The translations under genes were made by a program, and so were the position numbers. A model generated the notes under the pieces. That model was not told where the DNA came from and made no database searches. It saw nothing but the letters and a program-made list of their open reading frames with translations. From Pseudoduganella plicata (GTDB lineage Bacteria; Pseudomonadota; Gammaproteobacteria; Burkholderiales; Burkholderiaceae_D), in NCBI RefSeq assembly GCF_004421005.1, contig NZ_CP038026.1:1240001-1304000 (forward strand): DNA of 64,000 bases, read 5' to 3'. Position 1 is the stretch's first letter. The number at the start of each line of letters is the position of its first letter. Shown here piece after piece: positions 1 to 8,560 of this stretch.

Positions 1-884
1 GCAGCTTCACGAAGGCGGCCGCCACCCTGCACATGAGCCGCACCAGCGTGACCCAGCTGATCCAGCAGCTGGAGGCGCGCCTGCGCGTACGCCTGCTGAA
101 CCGCACCACACGGCAGGTGGGCGTGACGCCCGACGGCGCGGCCTACTACGAGCGGGCGGTGCGGCTGCTGGCCGAGCTGGAGGATCTGGAATCGGGGCTG
201 CCTGGCGCGGCCACGGTGCCGCAAGGCCAGTTGCGGGTGGACGTGCCGGCACCGCTGGCCACCATGGTCATCGTGCCGGCACTGCCCGCGTTCTACGCGC
301 GTTACCCCGATATCGAACTGGAGCTGGGCGCCAGCGACCGCAAGGTGGACGTGATCGGCGAGAACGTCGACTGCGTCGTGCGTGGTGGCGAGCTGACCGA
401 CAATGCGTTGATGGCGCGCCGCGTCGCCGACCTGCGCCTTGCCGTGTATGCCGCGCCGGCCTATCTGGCCCATGCCGGCACGCCGGCGCATCCGGGCGAG
501 CTGCGCGAGCCGCAGCACCGCATCGTCGCGTTCCGCTGGGGACGCACGGGCGGCAGCGCACCCTATGCCATGCGCCGGGGCGACGAGACGGCGCAGGTGA
601 CGGGCCGACTGGCGCTGCGGACGGACGACGGCAATGCGTACCTTGCCGCAGGCCTGGCGGGCCTGGGCGTGCTGTGGCTGCCCGACTACATGGCGCGCGG
701 CCACGTGGGCACGGGCGCCCTCGTGCCCCTGTTCGACGACTGGCACGTCGAACCGATGCCGCTGTACATCGCCTATCCGGCCAACCGCCACGTCGGCCGC
801 AAGGTGCGGGTCTTTATCGACTGGATGGTCGAGCTGATGGCCCAGGACGTGGATCGTCAGGGATCGAGGCCCGGGCCGCCCTGA
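1..884 (+). CDS. LysR-family transcriptional regulator (5' end outside window)
   Basis: The reading frame is open from the window edge, so roughly the first 20 residues are missing. The visible N-terminus is the second half of a LysR winged helix-turn-helix (SFTKAAATLHMSRTSVTQ, then a linker helix with RLLNRTTR). It is followed from about residue 80 by a LysR substrate-binding domain typical of AaeR/DmlR-like regulators. An internal ATG at 33 is not the real start because it lies within the recognition helix. The target and ligand are unknown. It converges on the methyltransferase gene at 904, with only about 20 bp between the stops, so it is not part of that operon. Confidence 0.9.
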   Translation, partial: SFTKAAATLHMSRTSVTQLIQQLEARLRVRLLNRTTRQVGVTPDGAAYYERAVRLLAELEDLESGLPGAATVPQGQLRVDVPAPLATMVIVPALPAFYARYPDIELELGASDRKVDVIGENVDCVVRGGELTDNALMARRVADLRLAVYAAPAYLAHAGTPAHPGELREPQHRIVAFRWGRTGGSAPYAMRRGDETAQVTGRLALRTDDGNAYLAAGLAGLGVLWLPDYMARGHVGTGALVPLFDDWHVEPMPLYIAYPANRHVGRKVRVFIDWMVELMAQDVDRQGSRPGPP

Positions 885-903
885 CGGTGGCAGCGGGCTG
901 CGA

Positions 904-1653
904 TCAGGCGTTGGGTGGCAGCACTTCCTTGCCGCGCAGATGGAACACGAGCATGGTGTTTTGCACGTGAAACAGCGGCGTTTCGTGGGCCAGCTCGTCG
1001 AGATATTGCGTCAGCTCGGGGAATTGCGGATTGCCGTAATCGTGCCAGATGACGCACGACGGCGCATCCGCCAGCATCCTGAAAGCATTCTCGGTGTCGC
1101 GTCGCACGTACGACAGCTCGTGGTTGGCATCGACGAAAATATAGTCGAAGCGCGCCGGCAGCGTGGCAACGTCCAGCGTCATCGAATCCTGCAGCAATTG
1201 CTTCACGAGGTCCGCGCGCGCGCATTGCAGGTATTTGCGCTGGAAGCCCAGGGCTTCCTGCGCCAGTTCCTTGTCCTTGCCCTGAAAGACCACCTCGCTC
1301 AGTTCCGGCAGATCCAGCGTGTAGATACGTGGACCCTGCGCGTCGCTGGCGGTGAGGTTTTCCAGCAGGAGCCTGGTCGTGTAACCCTTGTAGGTGCCGA
1401 ATTCAAAAATATAGTCGGGTTCCACGAGGCGCAGCAGCTTGATCAGCAGAACCGACTCCAGCGTGCTCAGCGAACCGGCGCCCTGCGCGGGCGGCATGAA
1501 GAATTTGATTTCTTCCTGATCGGCAAAGTCGTCCGCAATTCCCAGCAGCTGATACGGCCGGATATGCACCATTTCGGTCCCCGGCGGCGCCGAACCTTGC
1601 GAATTTTTTTCCATGGATTTATCGAGAGTTGTGTTGACCATCAAAAAAAGCAC
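904..1653 (-). CDS. Class I SAM-dependent methyltransferase (Methyltransf_24-like)
   Basis: A 249-residue Rossmann-fold methyltransferase. The SAM-binding motif I is FEFGTYKGYTT near residue 100, and FDYIFVDANHE (about 170) is the motif that precedes the substrate pocket in cephalosporin-hydroxylase/Methyltransf_24-type enzymes. It is the last gene of a four-gene minus-strand operon (SDR, methyltransferase, PhyH dioxygenase, this gene). Its GTG start at 1653 overlaps the TAG stop of the dioxygenase; an ATG four codons later (1641) is an alternative. It probably methylates a sugar or acyl group of the flagellin glycan made by the neighbouring locus. That role is inferred from context only. Confidence 0.8.
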   Translation of the reverse strand: MLFLMVNTTLDKSMEKNSQGSAPPGTEMVHIRPYQLLGIADDFADQEEIKFFMPPAQGAGSLSTLESVLLIKLLRLVEPDYIFEFGTYKGYTTRLLLENLTASDAQGPRIYTLDLPELSEVVFQGKDKELAQEALGFQRKYLQCARADLVKQLLQDSMTLDVATLPARFDYIFVDANHELSYVRRDTENAFRMLADAPSCVIWHDYGNPQFPELTQYLDELAHETPLFHVQNTMLVFHLRGKEVLPPNA

Positions 1654-2465
1654 TAGTCCGGTGACGGCTTGCGCAGTCCCAGTTCCGCTTCGTACTTCAT
1701 GATCTTCAGTACGCGCGAGCTGGTGAAATAGCGGATGCAGTTGACGGGAGAATAGAAGAAATCGGTCTGCCAGGAACCGGACAATAATTCCTTGCCGGTC
1801 GGGTCGTCGGCCGGCTGCAGGATCATGTCGGCCAGGATGCGGTGCTCGCCATTCCTGTTCGGACCCGATTCATGCCACAGCGAGCTGTTCATGACGATAA
1901 AGTCGCCCGGCTGCAGTTCCGGCGTGACCTTCGGCCATTGGATGTCGAAACTGTCCGGATTGATCTCGCCCGCATCGCCCAGATAGCCCATCTTGTGCGA
2001 ACCGGCATAAAAACTCATGCCGCCATTTTCCTCGTTGGCGACAGACAGGGGCACGAACACGCTGCATTTATTCAGTTTGCCGAGGTGATAGCAGCTGTCC
2101 TGGTGCAGGAACACCTTGCCGGGACTGAACGCATCCTTGATGACGAAACGGTGGTTGTACAGCGCGATATCGTTGCCGAAGATCTGGCGCACCGTGTCGA
2201 GGAAAACGGGCTCGCGGTACATCGTCGACAGCGGCTCCGGCAACGACTCCGTCAGCGAGACGGGGTTGGCGCGGTTGACGTCGCGGCCCTGGCTCAGCTG
2301 CTCGGCGTAGAACGCCTGCCACGCCGCCTGCCAGGCCTGCACGACGACGGGAGGGATCGCCCCCCGCATGATGAAGAATCCCGTTTCGGCGAACACATGC
2401 GGGTCGAAGGTGCCACCCGAGGCGGCCGGCAGGGCGGCATTGACGCGATCGATAACGCTTGCCAT
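1653..2465 (-). CDS. Phytanoyl-CoA dioxygenase (PhyH) family Fe(II)/2-oxoglutarate oxygenase
   Basis: 270 residues with a double-stranded beta-helix fold. The iron-binding HxD is visible as HQDSCYH (about residue 121) and the distal His/Arg pair as LWHESGPNRNGEHR (about 197-210), where the Arg would hold 2-oxoglutarate. The start is supported by a GAGG Shine-Dalgarno 6 nt upstream of ATG 2465. It lies 7 nt after one methyltransferase gene and overlaps the next. PhyH-family enzymes hydroxylate diverse small molecules; here a hydroxylation of a sugar-linked acyl group is plausible but unproven. Confidence 0.85.
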   Translation of the reverse strand: MASVIDRVNAALPAASGGTFDPHVFAETGFFIMRGAIPPVVVQAWQAAWQAFYAEQLSQGRDVNRANPVSLTESLPEPLSTMYREPVFLDTVRQIFGNDIALYNHRFVIKDAFSPGKVFLHQDSCYHLGKLNKCSVFVPLSVANEENGGMSFYAGSHKMGYLGDAGEINPDSFDIQWPKVTPELQPGDFIVMNSSLWHESGPNRNGEHRILADMILQPADDPTGKELLSGSWQTDFFYSPVNCIRYFTSSRVLKIMKYEAELGLRKPSPD

Positions 2466-2472
2466 CGCAACC

Positions 2473-3051
2473 TCAGATATAGCGGAACGTCAGTTCGTCG
2501 TCGCGGGTGGCTTTCGCCTTGTTGCAGCGCGCCAGGACGTTGTAACGGATGGGAAACAGTTCCCGCCCCGGCGATTCCAGGTTGTCGATTTTCTCGATAT
2601 CGAAATCGCGCAGCAGCGCATTCCAGCCATGCTCCGTGATACGCCAGCAGTCCGGGATCGGGCCGTGGATGCGCCAGTTCAGCGGTGCCGAAATCAGCAG
2701 GTAGCCGCCGTCCTTGAGGATGCGGCGGATTTCCTTCACGGCGTCGAAAGGATTGAGCGTATGCTCGATCACTTCCATGCAGACGACGCAGTCATAGGTG
2801 CTGTCCGCGATGAAGGCGTTATGTTTGGTGATATCGCCGACCAGCGTGGGCTTGTACGTATCGACAATGTCGAAGGTATCGACGTTGAAATTGGCGAAAG
2901 TTTCGCGCACCAGGTTACGTTCCTGCGGCCCCACCTCCAGCAATCTGCCGCCACCCGTCGACAGCTTTTGCGCGGTTTCCCGTACAAATGCGGCCAGATG
3001 ATCGCGCGCCAGGGAAAAAGTATCGTTATCGAACTGCGAAGGAGTTGCCAT
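2473..3051 (-). CDS. Class I SAM-dependent methyltransferase (Methyltransf_11/23-like)
   Basis: 192 residues from the ATG at 3051, chosen because a GAGG ribosome site sits about 7 nt upstream; the frame itself is open 30 codons further. Motif I is present as RLLEVGPQERNLV, motif II as YDCVVCMEVIEHTLNP and motif III as ILKDGGYLLISAPL, so all elements of a UbiE/Coq5-type methyltransferase can be seen. A C-terminal HGWNALLRDF segment follows. It is the second gene of the minus-strand tailoring operon. The substrate cannot be told from sequence; sugar O-methylation, as in the modified viosamine of Pseudomonas syringae flagellin, is a context-based guess. Confidence 0.85.
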   Translation of the reverse strand: MATPSQFDNDTFSLARDHLAAFVRETAQKLSTGGGRLLEVGPQERNLVRETFANFNVDTFDIVDTYKPTLVGDITKHNAFIADSTYDCVVCMEVIEHTLNPFDAVKEIRRILKDGGYLLISAPLNWRIHGPIPDCWRITEHGWNALLRDFDIEKIDNLESPGRELFPIRYNVLARCNKAKATRDDELTFRYI

Positions 3052-3152
3052 GAAAGCCTCACTGTTATTCGTAAAAGTGCCCTGTTTCGGGCTGGCGCAT
3101 CCGCACCCGTTGATTTTAGTCGCTACATTGCCGCAAAGCAATCCAACCCGAG

Positions 3153-3929
3153 TCAGGCGCCCGTCATGCCGCCGTCGGCGGACACCACGGCGCCATTGAT
3201 GAAATGCGAATCATCGCCGGCCAGCAGCAACAACAGACCATCGAGGTCTTCCGGCTTGCCCGGGCGGCCATTCGGCAGCATTTCCACGAGCTTCCTGCCC
3301 TGCTCCGTGGCGAAATAATCCTCGTTGATCTCCGTGGCGATGAAACCCGGGCAGATGGCATTCGTATTCACGCCGTATTTGCCCCACTCCACCGCCATTG
3401 CTTTTGTCATATGAATGACGCCGGCCTTGCTGATGCAATACACGCCAATCTGCGGCATGACGCGCTGTCCGGCCACCGATGCGACATTGATGATGCGGTG
3501 CTGCTTCTTCGGATCGCCCTTGGCGCGCGCGATCATCCGCTTGGCTGTTTCCTGCGCAACGAAAAAGGCGCCGCGCAGGTTGGTGTCCATGATGAAGCTG
3601 TAGTCTTCCGGCGTGACGTCCACCAGGCGCTGTGTTGTCGAGACGCCCGAGTTGTTGACGAGGATGTCGATCGGTCCCGCTTCCGTTTCCGCGTGGGCAA
3701 TGGCGGACTTGATGCTGGCGTAGTCCGTCACGTCCAGCGCCACCACGTGGGCGGCGCCGCCGTCCGCCTCGATTTCCGCGCGCAGCTCCTTCAGGCGCTC
3801 GGTGCGGCGCGACGCCAGCACCACCTGCGCGCCGGCGCCGGCCAGCACCTTGGCGAACCGGGCCCCCAGGCCGCTGGAAGCGCCCGTCACGAGCGCGATC
3901 TTGCCCTCAAAATTGACTTCGATACCCAC
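3153..3929 (-). CDS. Short-chain dehydrogenase/reductase
   Basis: 258 residues starting at GTG 3929, preceded by AGGAG with 5 nt spacing. An upstream in-frame ATG at 3992 lacks this site. Classical SDR signatures are present: cofactor motif TGASSGLG near residue 15, NNSG near 90, the catalytic Ser in NVASVAG and YCISK as YxxxK, ending with the usual SADGGMTG. It would oxidise or reduce an alcohol/ketone with NAD(P)H. It is the first gene of the SDR-methyltransferase-PhyH-methyltransferase operon and is divergent from etfD. Confidence 0.9.
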   Translation of the reverse strand: MGIEVNFEGKIALVTGASSGLGARFAKVLAGAGAQVVLASRRTERLKELRAEIEADGGAAHVVALDVTDYASIKSAIAHAETEAGPIDILVNNSGVSTTQRLVDVTPEDYSFIMDTNLRGAFFVAQETAKRMIARAKGDPKKQHRIINVASVAGQRVMPQIGVYCISKAGVIHMTKAMAVEWGKYGVNTNAICPGFIATEINEDYFATEQGRKLVEMLPNGRPGKPEDLDGLLLLLAGDDSHFINGAVVSADGGMTGA

Positions 3930-4009
3930 GGCTACTCCTGTTCTGTTGTCGCGCGGTGCGTGCCGGTAGCTGGGGGCACCGCTTTGGCTCACATCTTACA
4001 CAATTAGCA

Positions 4010-4033
4010 GTATTAGACGGGAACATCTAATAC
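4010..4033. promoter_or_regulatory. Perfect 8-bp inverted repeat in the SDR/etfD divergent intergenic region
   Basis: Arms GTATTAGA and TCTAATAC are exact reverse complements separated by 8 nt. The element lies between divergent genes, 80 bp before the etfD start and 80 bp before the SDR start. A TACAAT -10-like hexamer overlaps the right arm (4031-4036). Dyad symmetry at this position suits an operator for a dimeric repressor; the protein is unknown. Confidence 0.45.
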
Positions 4034-4109
4034 AATGCCGTTGCATTTGGGCGGAAAAAGAAGCACACTCGTGCTAATTTCCCCGTTCCACTTAAATATA
4101 ACAATTCTT

Positions 4110-5777
4110 ATGACAAATCTCGTTGAACAGTACGGTCCGCGCGAAGCGATGGAGTATGACGTCGTGATCGTCGGCGGCGGCCCGGCCGGCCTGTCGGCGG
4201 CCATTCGCATCAAGCAGCTGGCGCAGGAAAAAGGCCAGGAGATTTCCGTCGTCGTGCTGGAAAAAGGCGGCGAACTGGGCGCCCATATCCTGTCCGGCGC
4301 CGTGATGGACCCGCGCGCGCTGACGGAGCTGATGCCGAACTGGAAGGAGCTGGGCGCGCCGCTCAACACCGAGGTCACGGAAGACCGCGTGCTGTTCCTG
4401 ACGGAGACGAAAGCGTACAAGACGCCGAACTTCATGGTGCCGAAGTGCCTGGAGAACCACGGCAACTACGTCATCTCGCTGGGCAACGTGACCCGCTGGC
4501 TGGGCCAGCAGGCCGAGAGCCTGGGTGTGGAGATCTTCCCCGGCTTCCCTGCCGCCGAGATCCTGTACAACGACGACGGCGCCGTCAAGGGCGTCGCCAC
4601 CGGCAATATGGGCGTCAGGCGGGACGGCGAGCCGGGCCCCGACTTCCAGCTGGGCATGGAACTGCACGGCAAGTACACGCTGTTCGCGGAAGGCTCGCGC
4701 GGCCACCTGGGCAAGCAGCTGATGGCGAAATACGACCTGAACAAGGGCAAGGACCCGCAGGCGTACGGCATCGGCATCAAGGAACTGTGGGAAATCGATC
4801 CCGCGAAACACAAGCCGGGCCTGGTCATCCACACGTCCGGCTGGCCGCTGGCGCACGACACCTACGGCGGCTCGTTCCTGTACCACATGGAAAACAACCA
4901 GGTTGTCGTCGGCTATGTCGTCGGCCTGAACTACCAGAATCCCTACCTGTCGCCGTACGAGGAATTCCAGCGCTACAAGACACACCCGGAAATCCGCCAG
5001 TTCTTCGAGGGCGGCAAACGCATCTCGTACGGCGCCCGCGCCATCACGGCCGGCGGCCTGCAGTCGCTGCCGAAGCTGGTGTTCCCGGGCGGCGCGCTGA
5101 TCGGCTGCGATGCCGGCTTCCTCAACATGAGCCGCATCAAGGGCAGCCACGCCGCCATCAAGTCCGGCATGCTGGCCGCCGAGGCGCTGGTTGCCGCGTT
5201 GGGCGAGGGTCGCCAGTTCGACGAGCTGGCGGCCTACCCGACCGCGTTCGAGCAGTCCTGGCTGCACGAAGAACTGCACGTGGCGCGCAACGTCAAGCAG
5301 TACCTGAACAAGGGCCTGATCTACGGCTCCATCATGACGGGCATCGACCAGATCGTGTTCCGCGGCAAGGCGCCCTGGACCCTGCACCACAGCGAGCCGG
5401 ACCACGCCTGCCTGAAGCCGGCGGCAAACTACACGCCGATCGTCTACCCGAAGCCGGATGGCAAGCTGACGTTCGACAAGCTGTCGTCCGTGTTCATTTC
5501 GAACACGAACCACGCGGAAGACCAGCCCGTCCACCTGACGCTGAAGAACCCGTCGGTGCCGGTGGATGTCAACCTGGCCAAGTATGCCGGTCCGGAACAG
5601 CGCTACTGTCCGGCCGGCGTGTACGAGTACGTCAGGAACGACGACGGCGCCGAGCGCCTGCAGATCAACGCGCAGAACTGCGTGCACTGCAAGACGTGCG
5701 ACATCAAGGACCCGACGCAGAACATCGTCTGGGTCACGCCGGAAGGCGGCGGCGGGCCGAACTACCCGAACATGTAG
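4110..5777 (+). CDS. etfD: Electron transfer flavoprotein-ubiquinone oxidoreductase
   Basis: 555 residues from ATG 4110 (MTNLVEQYG). An upstream ATG at 4035 would add an unusual 25-residue leader. It passes electrons from reduced ETF (fatty-acid and amino-acid oxidation) to ubiquinone at the inner membrane. Visible features are the FAD-binding DVVIVGGGPAGLSAA motif at about residue 15, the GAHILSGAV segment, and a C-terminal 4Fe-4S domain with YCPAGVYEY and NCVHCKTCDIKDP supplying the cysteines. The length matches the family. It sits alone between divergent or co-oriented glycan genes and is probably a chromosomal housekeeping gene unrelated to them. Confidence 0.96.
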   Translation: MTNLVEQYGPREAMEYDVVIVGGGPAGLSAAIRIKQLAQEKGQEISVVVLEKGGELGAHILSGAVMDPRALTELMPNWKELGAPLNTEVTEDRVLFLTETKAYKTPNFMVPKCLENHGNYVISLGNVTRWLGQQAESLGVEIFPGFPAAEILYNDDGAVKGVATGNMGVRRDGEPGPDFQLGMELHGKYTLFAEGSRGHLGKQLMAKYDLNKGKDPQAYGIGIKELWEIDPAKHKPGLVIHTSGWPLAHDTYGGSFLYHMENNQVVVGYVVGLNYQNPYLSPYEEFQRYKTHPEIRQFFEGGKRISYGARAITAGGLQSLPKLVFPGGALIGCDAGFLNMSRIKGSHAAIKSGMLAAEALVAALGEGRQFDELAAYPTAFEQSWLHEELHVARNVKQYLNKGLIYGSIMTGIDQIVFRGKAPWTLHHSEPDHACLKPAANYTPIVYPKPDGKLTFDKLSSVFISNTNHAEDQPVHLTLKNPSVPVDVNLAKYAGPEQRYCPAGVYEYVRNDDGAERLQINAQNCVHCKTCDIKDPTQNIVWVTPEGGGGPNYPNM

Positions 5778-5811
5778 TGCATCGGCATCGGCCCCTGAGT
5801 GACCGCTCATT

Positions 5812-5841
5812 GGTGACCTTACTGGTGACTTTATCGGTGAC
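5812..5841 (+). repeat. Three GGTGAC direct repeats at exact 12-bp spacing
   Basis: GGTGAC begins at 5812, 5824 and 5836, separated by three unrelated 6-nt spacers. A related AGTGAC lies at 5799. The run fills the short gap between etfD and the first GT41 gene, directly upstream of a TATAGG sequence. The regular spacing suggests a binding array for a regulator rather than coding drift. Confidence 0.4.
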
Positions 5842-5926
5842 TATAGGGGCCGATTCCCGTTCTGTTCTTCCGTTGCAAGCGGACCCGGGGCAAGTAGAAT
5901 GAAGCATTGTCATTCGATCCGTCCCG

Positions 5927-8527
5927 ATGAAAACTTCCTCCTCCTCAGCAGCACCCGCCTCCTCTCCCGAACTGCAAGCGGCCGCGGCTGCACTGGCGGC
6001 CGGCGACCATGACGCCGCCATCGCACAGCTGCGCCAGCTTGCCGACACGGCCGGGGCTGGGCCGGACGTGTGGCGCCTGCTGGGCGAGGCCGTCCAGGCC
6101 GGGGGCGGCGATCCGCTGCCGGCACTGCAGCGCTGGACGCAGGCCGATCCCGGCAATCCCGCCGCCCATGCGGTGCTGGGACAGGCGCTGCAGGACCGGG
6201 GCGACCTGGCCGCGGCCGGCGCGTGCTACCGGCAGGCACTGACGATCGACCCCTCCTGCCTCGATGCGCTGATTCAGCTGGGCAGTGTCGAACAGGGCAT
6301 GGGCAATGCCGACGTGGCCGCCCAGTGCTACGAGCTGGCCCTGCAGGCCCGCCCTGCCCTGCACGACCTGTACCCGTCGCTGGCCTCGGCGCTGCACGCC
6401 GCGGGCCGCCATGAAGAGGCCACGGCCGCGTGGTCGAAAGCCATCCGCCTGCTGGGCGACGAGCCTGTCCTGCATTACGGCCGCTCCGAATCGCTGCGCG
6501 CCAGCGGCCGGCTGGGCGAAGCGCTGAACGCCAGCGAACGGGTGGTCAAGCTCGTTCCGGACGACCCGGCCGCGCTCGTCCAGCTGGCGTCGCTGCAGAT
6601 GGCGACCCGCAATCTGCACGCCAGCGCCATGAACTATGGCCAGGCGCTGCTGCTGGATCCGGACAACCTGTCGGCCCACATCGACTTCGCCGTCGTGCTG
6701 CACGACCTCGGCCTGACCGGCGAAGCGATCGCGCACCTGCACGACGCGCTGCGCATCGACCCGCAGTCCTGGATGGCCGCAGGCAACCTGGGCGCCCTGC
6801 TCATCGAACAGGGCCGCCACACGGATGCGCTGGCCTGGCTGCGCCATGCCCTGGACCTGCGGCCCGATTATGCGACCGCGCTGAACAACATGGGCACGGC
6901 GCTGCAGGCGCTGGGCGACAACGCCGGCGCCGTGCACTACTTCCGCCAGTCCGTCGAGGCCGACAACGGCCATATCGATGCCTACCGCAACCTGTCGATC
7001 GTGCTGAGCCGGCTGGGCCAGCACCGCGAAGCGCTGGAATTCAGTGCCGTCGCCCTGTCGCTGGCCCCCGAAGACCCGGAACTGCTGCTCAACCTCGCCA
7101 ATGCGCAGGGCGCGTTGGGCCAGCCGGCCCGCGCGATTCCCAACCTGCGCAAGGCCGCCCGGCTCAATCCCAGGGCGGCCAATATCCGCTCCAATCTGGC
7201 GCACTTCCTCAGCCAGGTGGGCCAGACCGACGAAGCGATCACGTTATGGCGCAAGGCGATCCAGCTGGAGCCAGGCTTCGCGGACGCCTATTCAAATCTG
7301 CTGTTCTGCCTGGCGCATGCGAATGTCGACCCAACCATCGCCCGCCAGGTCCGCGCCGGTTTTGCCGCGCAATTCGAGCGCCGCGCCGCGTGGGCCACGC
7401 CGCGCCAGCCGGATCCCGCCCGCCGCCTGAACGTTGGCTTCGTCTCCGGCGACTTCCATGAACACGCGGTGGCTGGCTTCATCGAGCCGGCACTGCGGGA
7501 ACTGGCGCAGCGGCCCGCCCTGGCGCTCTTCGCGTATTACAACAACACGATCACCGACCGCAAGACGGCGGCGCTGCAGGCGCTGGTGCCGAACTGGCGC
7601 AACGTGCACAGCCTGTCGGACGACGCGCTGGACGAAACGATCCGGCGCGACGGCATCGACATCCTGATCGACCTGTCCGGCCATACGGGCTTCAACCGGC
7701 TGACGATGTTTGCCCGCAAGCCGGCCCCCTTGCAGGCCACGTGGATCGGCTACCCCGCTTCCACCGGCCTGCATGCGATCGACTACATCATCACCGACAA
7801 GACCGTCATCCCGCCGGACACCGCGGCGGAAGAGTTCACCGAGCACCCCGCCTACCTGCCCGCCTGCGTGACCTACGAACCCGATGCGCGCGCGCCCGAG
7901 GTCACCGCGCTGCCGGCGCTCGAGCGCGGGTTCGTCACGTTCGGCAGCTTCAACCGCGCCAACAAGATCGACCAGGCAACAGTGTCGGCCTGGGCCAGGG
8001 TGCTGCAGGCAGTGCCGGGCGCGCAGATGTTCGTGGCCGGCATCGACCGTACCGAAGAACAGGCCAGGATCGCCGAATGGTTTGCGCAGGCCGGCATCGA
8101 TTCGCACCGGCTGCGCTGGGGCCAGCGTACCGGCATGCTCACCTACCTGGCACAGCACGGCGAGGTCGACATGTGCCTCGACACGCTGCCCTACAGCGGC
8201 GGCACCACCACGCTGAACGCTGCCTACATGGGTGTGCCGACGCTGACGGTGTGCGGCACGTCGATGGCCACCCGCTCCACCGCGGGGGCAATGGCGCACA
8301 TGCAGCTCGAGCAGTGGATCACGCACGACGTGGACGACTTCGTCCGCCGCGGCACCGCGCTGGCGCAGGACACGGCCGCATTGGCGGCGCTGCGCGCGAC
8401 GATGCGCCGGCGCTTCCTGCAGTCCGGCTTCGGCAATCCGGCGCTGTTCGGGGACAGTTTCGAGAGCGCGTTGCGCACCATGTGGCAGCGCTGCTGCGCC
8501 GGCCAGCCGCCGGGCGTTATCGGCTGA
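5927..8527 (+). CDS. TPR-repeat O-GlcNAc transferase-like glycosyltransferase (GT41)
   Basis: 866 residues. Residues 1 to about 480 are a superhelix of tetratricopeptide repeats (recurrent A.A.L..LG.AL...G.. units). Residues about 500-860 are a SPINDLY/OGT-type GT41 catalytic domain, with GFVSGDFHEHAV at the start, DLSGHTGFNRL near 580, ATWIGYPASTG and the donor-site segments FGSFNRANKI and DTLPYSGGTTT. In bacteria such proteins often glycosylate flagellin or other proteins in the cytoplasm. The location beside a VioA-type sugar pathway and flagellin genes supports flagellin as the acceptor, but this is inference. A paralogue lies at 15006. Confidence 0.88.
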   Translation: MKTSSSSAAPASSPELQAAAAALAAGDHDAAIAQLRQLADTAGAGPDVWRLLGEAVQAGGGDPLPALQRWTQADPGNPAAHAVLGQALQDRGDLAAAGACYRQALTIDPSCLDALIQLGSVEQGMGNADVAAQCYELALQARPALHDLYPSLASALHAAGRHEEATAAWSKAIRLLGDEPVLHYGRSESLRASGRLGEALNASERVVKLVPDDPAALVQLASLQMATRNLHASAMNYGQALLLDPDNLSAHIDFAVVLHDLGLTGEAIAHLHDALRIDPQSWMAAGNLGALLIEQGRHTDALAWLRHALDLRPDYATALNNMGTALQALGDNAGAVHYFRQSVEADNGHIDAYRNLSIVLSRLGQHREALEFSAVALSLAPEDPELLLNLANAQGALGQPARAIPNLRKAARLNPRAANIRSNLAHFLSQVGQTDEAITLWRKAIQLEPGFADAYSNLLFCLAHANVDPTIARQVRAGFAAQFERRAAWATPRQPDPARRLNVGFVSGDFHEHAVAGFIEPALRELAQRPALALFAYYNNTITDRKTAALQALVPNWRNVHSLSDDALDETIRRDGIDILIDLSGHTGFNRLTMFARKPAPLQATWIGYPASTGLHAIDYIITDKTVIPPDTAAEEFTEHPAYLPACVTYEPDARAPEVTALPALERGFVTFGSFNRANKIDQATVSAWARVLQAVPGAQMFVAGIDRTEEQARIAEWFAQAGIDSHRLRWGQRTGMLTYLAQHGEVDMCLDTLPYSGGTTTLNAAYMGVPTLTVCGTSMATRSTAGAMAHMQLEQWITHDVDDFVRRGTALAQDTAALAALRATMRRRFLQSGFGNPALFGDSFESALRTMWQRCCAGQPPGVIG

Positions 8528-8560
8528 AAGATTGCCGGGTACGGACAATATCCGGCAGCG

